NCBI GenBank assembly: GCA_030141605.1
Contig: JAQGDQ010000093.1
Span: 248,001-312,000, forward strand
Direction of reading: 5' to 3'
Length of the DNA stretch: 64,000 bases
From: Tubiluchus corallicola
Lineage: Eukaryota; Priapulida; Priapulimorpha; Priapulimorphida; Tubiluchidae
Position 1 is the first letter of the stretch, and every line of letters begins with the position of its first letter. Below, in pieces: positions 46,336 through 58,300 of the stretch. The position numbers were made by a program, and so were the translations under genes. The notes under the pieces are model-generated. The model did no database searches and was not told where the DNA came from. It saw nothing but the letters and a program-made list of their open reading frames with translations.

Positions 46336-49300
46336 CTAAAAAATCAATAACTGATGCATCAGAAATGTTGAGTAAATAATATTCCATAACCATGACAGGA
46401 ATAACTCAGCCAATTAACTCAGCTGATATCTGTACATTGTATTAAGGTGCTGCCATCTAGGTGCTAATCTTTTTAAATTCTACTAGTTAACTTACATTCA
46501 GTGTAATTGTATGGTCCAGTGACTGCATACATACTCCCTATTTTAAATTAATGGTTGTTGTGAAGCCTGTGCAAGTTGCATAGGTTAAGTTCAATACACG
46601 AATTATGGCTGTGAAACAGGTTCTACTGACTGGTTCTGATTCTAGTTTTGCTAAATGTTCAATGCAGCAGTTTTTCTACTCATGTTTCTGTAGTAAAATA
46701 AACACTTTTCCATCGTGTAAAATGCAAAGATTTATTGTAGCTGTTTGGTTCTTATCCATGATTTTCTGTGTACATCTAAACTCAAGTATATCAAAGTGAC
46801 TCAATAACAACTTCAAATGTGATTAAGACACCACACAATAAATTAAAATCATTCATGGCTCACACCCATTTTTCAACATCTTGTTACAGATAGTAGCGAC
46901 ATTTAACTGAGAAATAAAATACAATTTAGGAAATTAGGTGTTTATTATGCAAAAATATTTAGGTACAGAATAGTTAAATGAATCCACTTAAGGGTTGACA
47001 GCATGAGTATTTAATGAATCGATGTACAAAAGACAGAGACGAGTAACCAGATTTTTTAAAGCAGGTTTTATTATAATTTGACTCAAAATTATTACATCCA
47101 CAAAACAATTCCACACTCTCGGGGGATTATTACAAAATAACAAATTTGCCTTCTACCTGAACTCTTACCTGTCACACTCTCTCTGTGTCCAACTCCACTC
47201 AGTGCACCTGAACTTGTACCTGTCACACTCTCTCCATGTCCAACTCCACCCAGCACACCTGAACTCTTACCTGCTACACTCTCTCCATGTCCAACTTCAC
47301 TCGGTGCACCTGAACTCTTACCTGTCACACTCTCTCCGTGTCCAACTCCACCCAGCACACCTGAACTCTTACCTGCTACACTCTCTCTATGTCCAACTTC
47401 ACTCGGTGCACCTGAACTCTTACCTGTCACACTCTCTCCGTGTCCAACTCCACCCAGCACACCTGAACTCTTACCTGCTACACTCTCTCCATGTCCAATG
47501 CCACCCAGCACACCCGAATTCTTACCTGCTACACTCTCTCCATGTCCAACTTCACTCAGCATACCTGAATTCTTACCTGCCACACTCTCTCCACCTCTAA
47601 CTCCACTCAGCACACCTGAATTCTTACGTTCCAAACTCTCTCCATGTCTAACTCCTCCCAGCAGACCTGCCGCGCTTTCTCCATGTCCAACTCCACCCAG
47701 CGCACCTGAACTCTTACCTGTCATACTCTCTCTATGTCTAACTCCACTCAACATGCCTGAATTTTTACCTGTTTCACTCTCTATGTCCAATTCCACCCAG
47801 CACACCTGAATTCTTACTTGTCTCACTCTCTCCATGTCCAACTCCATCTAGCACACCTGAATTCTTACCTGTCGCACTCTCTCCATGTCCAACTCCGCCC
47901 TGCGTAGCTTCTCCCATTTGTAGTGCTTGACGCACTTCCGTTTCGGTGCTCGACAAAACTGACCGTTCTCGTCGAAGACGTTCGACACCAGGGGGCAGCC
48001 GCAGACCTCATCTTGTCCAATCTAAAAGCGACACAAATGTTATGCCTCAAAACAGGACAAAAAGTTGAAAGGTCAATTGGCAATCACGCCTTTTCTATAC
48101 ATTCCGACACATGGCATGCCAACAGCACGGCCTACTGAACACGTTTGGAGCCTTGATTAAAAAGCCCAACTATTTTTCTAGGGCAATTCTCTAAGATGAG
48201 CTAATAAACTAACAGGAATGAGTAAGCCACTTTCGGATGTACATACGCATGTCATCCAGAGCAAGAAGCCAGACAGTCGCGAATCATTCAGGCAAGGTGC
48301 ATGTATCAACTAGGTCGTGAGTCATGCCGAAACCTCCTAACCTGCTGCTTCAGTTTACATAAAACTGTTCCCATTCGTGTCCATCCTTCGGTCAAGTATT
48401 CCCATACTAACATACATGTCTTGCACGATAGAAAAACGTAAAAATGTAAATTGCAAGGAAACTTTAAAACAACCAGGATGTCAGTTTCCTTTTATCGCAT
48501 TTCTAGTGTTACATATCAGGCGAGCTTGTAAGATCATGCTGGGTTGCTTGTATTAAAACTCCCATCCGATGCGAATCTTTCATGTTAAACGTGATATTGC
48601 ATCTAAAGTCAGGAAAGACTGGGGTGCAAATTTTCCTTGACTTGCCACTAGGATAAAATTGTACAGTAAAATCTGCGTACTCTATACTCTAACGTGGCTA
48701 AAACCTTTGCATTTTTTCCACTTAATTCTTAGCACAAAAGTGAGGGATTTAATTAGGTCAAATAAGATGCTAATTCTTGTTGATAAACCGTCATGCACGA
48801 GAATGTCAATGAGTCAAATAAATGATTGTCTAACTCTGTCAGATAAATGACAGTCATTCAGCATAACGTACGGCTGAATGATGAATCATCACTGATATTA
48901 AAATTAAATGTGTTGCATTTCTTCTAACTTGGCAAACAGTTTATCACATATAAAGTGTAATGCTATAAACAATGCATAGTAGAAGTAGTCGTATTTTATT
49001 GACAATTACAAGGTAAAATGAATTTTTTGTATCGCGGCTCCATCTCTTGGAGCCAACTTTGAAATGTGTCTTACTTCAGCAGGTTGAGTGTCACACTCGT
49101 GTACCCGAGTTACCTGGCTGCACAGATGTGCAGAGTTTGTTGGCTAAAACTTGCTCTAGAATCTTGAGCTCGTTTAAATATTTGAGGTTTACACTGTGAA
49201 AAATGTAAATTGTAAGTTTATAACGGTGTGAGTCAGACAAGGAGGCAAAGATGTAAGTATTTAGTATCTTATTTTTTTATTTTCTTATTTTTTGCCAAGT

Positions 49301-52300
49301 TAAAGTGAGGTAATTTTCTGTGAATTTGTTAAACTAAAAATTTCTGTTTCCTTGTTTAACAGATAAAATGTGATGGTTACACTTATGGTCATGGTTAATG
49401 GTTATGGATTGGATGATTTCATAAATAAACTGCTCAAAATTACAAAGCAACTTTTCAATGGTTTAATTTATTTGATACAAATAACCAAAAATAAGAAATT
49501 TGAAACCAAAAAAACAATAATACTTTAAGTGAGGTAATTTATTAATATGACCAGTAATATATTAGTGAACTTTACTTTAAACATTTTTTAAGCAGTTTAC
49601 CGAGTGATAAATCTTGGCTTCATAAATAAATTGCACACGCTGTAACAACATAGAAAACGCTGCTTATCTCGTCTGGTTAATAAATCCATTTAGCTTTAAA
49701 CACTCAAGTTACAACTGCTATTTTAGTTAACGGCAGAGTGTCACCACGCTGGCAAACTGTCACTTGTCACATTTTTGCTTTGCCTTTTCCAATCATCACT
49801 GCTTTTTTTACAATTCTTTATGGCAGATTCATGGTTGAGTGGATAGATCCAAATGCTTTACAGGAATGGTTATTAACTGCTGCAGGTTCGATACTCGCCC
49901 TGGGCACTTACTGTACAAAATCTGTAATCCTCTTGAATATTTACTTGCACAGGGAGGATATGTACATTCAAATGTGGCTAAGACCTCTGCTGGATCACCG
50001 ACTCATCTGAGACAGGATAACTTTTGAAGATAACTAGCCAGGTTCCAGTAATGCCACAAACATCACGTTCTCCCATTGAATACTACATTCCAGTTTGCAA
50101 TGTGCCGGAGTGTGTAAAAAACGGATTCAGATCTATGTTGAGTATCACATGGAATGCCAGGTTCCAGTAATGCTACAAACATCACGTTCTCCCACTGAAT
50201 ACTACATTCCAGTTTGCAATGTGCCGGAGTGTATAAAAAACGGATTCAGATCTATGTTGAGTATCACATGGAATTGTTAAAGGAAAGGGACGAGTAACAG
50301 TGCATGTTTGCTTTATTTTGCTGTTATTACAGTAGGAGCCGCTTAATAGACTCACAGTTAATAGACTCATTCGCTTAATTGACTCAAAAACGCCTGTAAC
50401 AAGCCACTTCTATTCAAATGTACATAAAAACTGTCGGTAATTGACTCAAATAACTCCACATAATTAACTCGATATTTTCCTTCGTGTACTTAAAAAATAA
50501 GACATTTGTATGTGCCCTAAGAGCCTTTTCTACTTCTATGTTATCCTTACTTCCCTTTTATGCATTATAATATATGTAGAAACAATCATGTTAAGTACCG
50601 TTTTGTGTGTAAACAGGAACGTTTATCATGCACTAAGACGCTAGCATAGCGGTTTTGCTTTGAATATGTTAGCCTGTTATCCAAGAATTTCTGGAAGCTA
50701 AACACTTAATCACTTGTCTAGCGGTTTCCTTTTGAAGTTCTGATCACACTTTCATGCTTAATCAATTAACAATCAAAGATGTAGGTTCAGTAATCAACCA
50801 GTTTTCCTTGTGACTTACAAGAGTAAACATCATACAGCAAATAAGAGCAAAGAGTTAAGAAGTTTGAAAAACTGCAGCTCAAAAACGCCAAGCACTAAAT
50901 GCTTTACGAGAATACGTGCATCTCACAGCAACAGATTTTCAACATTTTTGCAATTATGAGAACCTTATGAGCCAATTTCTTCGTGACAAAATGAAGCAGC
51001 CGACTTTGAAGGAATTTTTTGTAATTTCTGCAAAATAAACAGACTTGTGTGTTTTAAAAAGGTATACTTTTTAATTTATTGCTAATTCACTTATATAAAT
51101 GTGAAATCACAATATATTTTGAAATCTTTAACTGCACAAAAAAATTTAGGCATTACTTAGTTTTTAAAATTCATTAAAAGCCTTTGCAGTGCATACTAAG
51201 CTGATGACTCATACTTCTATATCTGTAATACTACACTCATCGGTTAATAGGTTCAGTCAGTTAATTGGGTCAAAACACTTCAGTCCCAAAGTGAGTCTAT
51301 TAAGGGGCACCTACTGTATTTAAACTTAGAAAAATAAAACTAAGAAATTCCCAAAAAACTGTCTGTAAAGCATAAGGTTGATATATACTAAAGCTGTATA
51401 GAAATTTTTACAATTGACTTGAAAATCCTGACATCGTGGCTTTCCGTAAGCACGCGCTGCTTACACTATTTAAAACTTTTGAAGTTTACCTAATGTTCGT
51501 GCAAAAATATCGCAATTTTTTGCAAAAGCTTATACTTTTGACAAAAATTGACAGTGCTCTGCTTTTCCGTGGTCGGCGAATGACGTCATTAGTTGAAAAA
51601 TGGGAGCGCCCAAACCTTGAAACGAACGCAACTTTAAAGTGCTTTTACTAATTATACGAGGCGCTCATCGCACTTTTATTACTAAATCCTCCTAACATTT
51701 TTTGCGAACATTGAAATAAGCTTAACTTTCAGGGAGACTTAGCATTTCCTTTAAGTATATTTACCTTGGGCTCTTTGGAATGTTCCGGACAAAGCACACG
51801 CAGTCGTTTGCAGTAGGTGCGATTCTGCGAGTTGTAGGCGTCACAGAACATGGACTGTCCCTCGATGCGGGTCTTGTAGACCGAGCCGAAGGAAGTCTGA
51901 CTTTCATACTGCAAGAAGAAACAACTAAATTAATAGCAATTACTAATTTCTATGCAAAATTCAACAGTTTTGATTAACTACAGTTAACCTCGGATATAAG
52001 GGAAACCTCGGGACCAGAAAAAAACGTCCCTTATATCCGATGTCCCTTATAGCCAAAGTTGAGTCAGACCGAGTATTTAGACCTGTACTTTTCTGCACCT
52101 TTACCCATATTTTAATGGATTATTGCTATACATTCAGTGCAAATGCTAGGGAGAAAGCTCCTTCAGTGATGTGAGACATATGTGATCGCAGAAACCGACC
52201 TATTCGAAGGCCGAGTTTGAAAAAATTTAGGTTAAAAATCAATCAATTTCGCTTTGATCATAGGGTCCCTTCTATGCGAGGTAATTCACCTGTGTTTCTA

Positions 52301-55300
52301 TTACGCGGGACCTGAAGATATCGTCCCTTATAACGGAAAGTCCACTATATCCGAGTACCTTATATACAAAGATTTTTACATAGGAAAAACAGTACGAAAA
52401 GTCGGGACCGGTGTTGGTGGTCCCTTACAAGCGAGTGTCCCTTATAAGCAAGTAGGCCTACCTTATACCCGAGGTTGACTGTAACACTGTTTAACACAAA
52501 GAGAATATTAAAATGAAATAAATTATACATATAAACAATATAAGAGAGGTAGGTTTTACAGGTAGTCGTCAACCATCGTCAGTTCTGGCAAATTGGTCAT
52601 AAAACAAACTGGACGCAAGTCAGATGCACATGTTCAAGTGGTGTGCCCCTCTATACAGATTTTGCGTGTGTACTGCGTTGTACTAAGTATGGTGGTGCCT
52701 ACGAATAATTTATCGAAATAGACAGCAATTTAAAGTTATTTGATAAAAAATGCAGTCGAACCTCGTTATACCGCCCGCCCGTTATAACGGCTGCTTCGCC
52801 ATAACACCAATTTCCGTAATATATTAAATACAGGGAATACCGCCAAGCTCGCCAACCTTGCCGCCATCTGCCATCGTCCCTTTTGATTTCAAAGTTTTGG
52901 TTTTGTTGTTTCCTTTTTAAAATTTCTGGAGTGTCCGTTATGCAGCGCTTACGCGCATCACCGATGGCGATCTACCCTGTCGAACCCCTGAACAATATTA
53001 TACTAAGCAGAATTTGATGCCTTTGTTTGTTTGTCACCATAGAAACTCGAAGAGTGTCAATTATAATACATGTATTAAAATGTGTTTACGAATTACGATT
53101 ATGCTAAAGTGTCGCCGTACTTTGGCAAAACATTTTTCCATGTGTCTCATTGCAACACGAGCGCTCACTTCATGGCCACAAGTTACGCAGTAGACGCTCC
53201 ACTCGCTGTCCTCAGCTTCGGCATCTGTCGTCTGTAATTGAGCAAATGCAAGAAATCGACATTAGAAACTTTCTGACTTGCCAAATTGAAATTGAAGAAA
53301 CACAAAAAATAAGGAGCGACTTATACTAAAACAACCTAAGAACACTGGCCAAAGACTTGGAATTGATTATAAAATCAAAAGACGTCAGTGGTTCAGTCGG
53401 TCATTTTTGAAATACGTTTCTCGCATTTGCCCCTGCAATAACCATTAAGTAAAATAAGCACGAGCTTCCAGAGCCTCAGAAATACAGTTTTCTCCTCGCT
53501 GCGTTTAGCAACGTTTCGTTTTAACGACGCTGAACATACGACACCTTTTTGTTACTTAATTCGATTTAACGATGATCTCTTTACTTTGCTCACAGCCATT
53601 TTTTATTTTATTAACAACTTTTTTTGCCTAATTTGAAGCATTGAAATGGTACATATTGCAATATTCTGTTCTAAAAACGCATTAACCTAAATAGAGCAAT
53701 TATTATAATGTTTTTATTTCTTGACTGACTACGTTCCAAATTCTAACCGTTTGTATTAAGCGATGCCAAAGTTTGATATTTTGTCTGTAACCTGTTGCTA
53801 TAACAACCAGATTAGTACTAAATGAAATTGTCTCAAGGTTGCTCCATGCAGAGCTTGGCTTTCAGTACCTGGTGTTTAACACACGGTTTTACACTGGAGG
53901 AGAAGTCGCTAGCAAGTCTAGGTAGATACCGGTAAGAAAGAGAGACGGTTTCAAGCAAACAGGAAATAATTAATCAGCAGAAAAATGATAAAACTCATAA
54001 AACGCTCAATTTATATGATTTAAGCAGCATTGATGCATTGATTTTTGGCTTTGGAACGTATCTCAATTCATTTATGATACTTCCAATGAAAGTCTCGTTT
54101 TCGTTTAACAACGTTTCGCTTAACATCGTATTCCGCGTATCCGCGGAAAATTCTCATTCCTGGCTGAGGGGTGCTTGAGGTCTTAATGCACCCCCTCATA
54201 TTAAATTTGAAAAAGTACAAGAATTGAAGCGCACCTCTTGACCGGACGCTATCATTGCGTGTTTTGCTCGGACGATGTGAGCCTCCAACTCTTGCTGTTT
54301 GATGTCCATTTCTCCAAGTCGCTGCCTTGCCTCCAGTTGCCGCCGCCGTATCCTCTCTAACGTTCTCTTGTTGTTTTCCTCTGCGATGCATGGACTCGAC
54401 TGCCACTGTTGGATGCGCTGCGGTAGTATCTCATAAATTCGACTGGAAATACAGGGATTAATCCTGAAACTCCAATAAAAGTTTGAAGAACCATGAATGG
54501 CCTATAGGATTAAACTAATATCTTGGTTTGCTGGACAAAAGCGGGGAGATGTTGGTCCAAATTTGCCGATTGTCCGTATTTACCGATATTAAGCTGATAC
54601 AGTAGGTGCCGTGTATTAGACTCGCGGCAATGTAGAATCAATCGCTTAATTGTCTCTAAAATCTCTAGTACGGGCCGCTCCTATGCAAAAGTATATAAAA
54701 ACTGTCCGCAATTGACGCAAATAACTCCGCATAATTGACTATATTTTCATATATAGAGATACACACGTGGTTACACTGACGTAGTAATGTAAACAAAGTG
54801 ACGGCCCGCCAACTAGCGGTCAGCTCGTGAAACAAGGGACTATGTCCATACTCAGTGGGGCTTTTAGCGGTCGAGATTTTGTCCGATTTTTCCAATATCT
54901 GTAAAAGCGAGGTCCGGCAAACCAAGACATGAGTGTATCTATTTCTAGCAGCTGTCGTAAAGCACATATTTTCACGATATGAGATACCAATGTCAGGTCC
55001 CAAAAAAACTTATACAATATCCACGCAAACTCCTCGAGTCTGTTCATACAAGTCTGTTCATACACCCGTAATATGGTGGCTGACAATTTGCCCAATTTCA
55101 AATTACCTTTATGGCTGCTTCCCTACCAGTTTTAAACAAACTTCAACATTTCAATGTCAAAAACTTTCTCAACAGAGAAAGAGCAATATCTGATTATACC
55201 GCACCACACTATGTCGTATTGGTAGTAGCAATAGTAGTAGTAAATTTATTGACCAAACTTGTTTTTATACAATATATTAGCAGAATGACAATCATAAAAA

Positions 55301-58300
55301 TAAAAAAATTAGTCCACCAAATTAATTAGGCGACATTAATTTAAAAAATGAAAAAACACATCGCCTAAGCAAAAAGGTGGAATGATATCAGGTACTGTCT
55401 AGTTTACGCAACACAAACACAAACTTTCTCATTTTCAACAAAGTTTGAGGAGTTTATGTTCCGATAACTGTGCATTCATATCATGGCTTGCCAGACCTCG
55501 CTTTTACGGATATCGAATACTTCGGACAAAATCTGGTCCGTTAAAAGTCCCCCACACTACGGACACAGTCCGTTATTTCGTGAACTGACCGCTAGTTGGT
55601 GGCTCGTCACTTTGTTTACATCACGTACATCAGTGTAACCACGTGTATATCTCTATGTATAGAAATATAGAGTTAATTATGCAGAGTTATTTGAGTCAAT
55701 TGGCTGACAGTTTTATAAACTTTTGCATAAGAGTGGTCCGTACTAGACGTTTTTGAGACAATTGGAAGATTGATTCTACATTACCATGACCCTAATACAT
55801 GGCGCCTACTGTATTAGTTTAGTATCGGAAAATTGGGACAATCGGCAAATTCGGACCGAGATCTCCCCGCTTTTGTTTGGCAAACCGAGACATGAGTGTA
55901 CCTAATTTTACTCTTGTTATTGGACATTGACTAATAATATTGATTTCTGTTTGGACTACTCCAAACACAAACTGCGCTCTCTTTTCCGGCCAGTTACTAC
56001 ATAAAAAGTTGAGACTGCAGAAGAAGTCGCATAAAAGCAATACGATGCTGTGCAAGGGTCCGAGTAGTACCATAGAAGTCTTAAACCCTTAACTGATCAA
56101 GGGGTTCTTATATTACAATAAAGACCAAGTAGGATAAAAATTTACCCCATGAAAATTTTGCTTAATATGTGTTACTAATTGGAGAGAATGCCCAACTGAT
56201 AACTGAGGTGCTCCTATTGGGAGAAAACCAAGTTCTTCGGCAAGTTGGCATAGATATATGAGGTAGGAAGGTTAAAAAGAGGCTTTCCACCATTGCACTA
56301 TATTGTTTACGCTATATTATTTATGCCTGCGAAAAGTTTTATAATAGCCTAACAATGTTCACTGTTTAATTCTAAGACATCCACTTTGTCTGCACTTGCA
56401 GGATCTTGTAAAATTTCATCTTCATCAGCTTCAAGCTTAGTCACCTGTACAGCTAAAGTTCCCGCCATATTACCAAATGAAGAATGTCCACACATTTTAA
56501 TATGAAATTTCCTCAACAGATTGTTAGAAAAATCTCTTTGTAGAACTGTAGATCGAATTGCAGGTTTGCAGCACTTCTCAGTTTTAAAAGTAAACACACA
56601 TGGTGCTGCCAGAAAGAAAAATACTGCAAAGTAAATTCCCAAATTTTGCCTGAATAAAAGACCAAGGGGGTAATAAGTTACCCCACAGCAGGTAGTATGT
56701 GACACTCAAGCTTTGTAAAAAAATTGTGAATAATAGTTTTCAACAAAAGCAAGGTTGCATAACAAATCTAAAGATATTTAATCACCACTAGTTTGAGAAT
56801 TTTTCGTTGTGTGCATCAATATAAAAAATCAGCAAACAGTCCAGGAGCAATTTTTTACCCCAACTTGGTCGACTAAGGGTTAAATTTGGGTTAAACCAAC
56901 TATACGTTATGTAACCATGCCTATGTAAAATCATATGCAAAAATGCATACTTTGTGGCAAGTTTGATACCGCATTCGTCTGAACAATACTTGGATCCCGA
57001 GCGAGCCTCCTCGACACAACCGGGTCCCAGACATTGGCCGGAATCATCCTCGTCCACATTCATGCTGACATCTGCTTCGTCCCCACCGGAGCCCCATTCA
57101 CGAACGTGGCCCCCACCACGAGTTCGACTCTTGTTCTGTAAAACAAATCAGAAACATCAACACAAGTTATCATTGTTTTTCTGTCTCTGACGTAGTTGTC
57201 TCTATCTCTGACGTAGTTGAATATTTCCATTTTGAAGGTAATATCTGACCAACCTACTTCAGATGAATTTCAAGTTAGGTGAGCGAGTGGTGTAGATATC
57301 GGATTGCAACCACGTGCTCTTGAGATTGAGACTAGCAGCTGTTAAAGGACAAGAAAAGGGGTACCTGAAGTAGGTTTCAGAAAAATCATCTTAAAAAATT
57401 ATATTATTTTACAGCAATTTTATACCTATATCGTACCTGCGTTGAAAGCATTTTTTTGTTTGTTTTTATTTCAAATCTCCCACAATACTGTCCCGAAGTT
57501 GCCATTACATGACGTCATATACGCAAAACGTAAATCAGGGGAAGAAAATGAAATGTTAAATTATGTCCCAAATAAACTTTCCATGCAAATCCGTATTACT
57601 TAGCATTTCGTTTACCTGCTGGAAAGACTTATGTAACTAGAAGAAATGATTAATTATTTAAAATGCTTTCACCAATTGGTAAAATGTCGCTGACTCACCC
57701 TCCAGGGTGCACCACTCACTAACCCAAAACGTACATCTTATTGACAAGATACAGTAATTTAAAATTTTAAAATTTAAGTTCAGATGTGTTAGTTTGTGAT
57801 GAACAGCACAAGTTTGACAGCTTATGCGTGAGCACAGCGATAAATTTGAAATTTGAATTTATATCTAAAACTTGTCTGTTTTCAGTACAACTAATTGAAT
57901 ACTTTATAGTAGCACTGTACTTCAAGAAATTTAGGCATTACTTCGTTTCTGAAATCTATCAAAAAAACCTTTGCAGTGCATAGTAAACTGATGACTCATA
58001 CTTCTATATTTGGAATACTACACCCATCGGTTAATAGGTTCAGTCAGTTAACTGGGTCAAAACATGTCGGTCCCAAAGTGAGCCTATTAAGCGGTGCCTA
58101 CTGTGTATATATACAACAAAGCTTCCAGTAAAGAAGAGGACCAACCAGTAGCTCAACATTTTCACATGCCAAAACACTCTTTTAAAGATATAAAAATCTG
58201 CATTATTGCAAACGCTCACAAAGCACACCATAGAAAGCAAAGGGAATTATACTGGATCAGTACACTTCAAACGGATCACCCTTTTGGGCTCAACAGAGAA

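Noticed and set aside
46605-46799. Open frame MAVKQVLLTG..., repeated at 62038-62232
   Set aside because: Two copies of a dispersed repeat. Substitutions are mostly amino-acid-changing and no family is recognised, so it is treated as non-coding repeat.
47092-47847. 251-codon minus-strand open frame across the minisatellite
   Set aside because: It is the minisatellite read in one frame (51 bp is a multiple of three). The CXXC1 exon frame itself reaches TAG in the first unit, so no repeat protein is made from this locus by normal splicing.
49828-49905. Functional tRNA gene
   Set aside because: Box A and B-like motifs are present, but the acceptor and anticodon arms do not pair convincingly. 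A SINE head is more likely.
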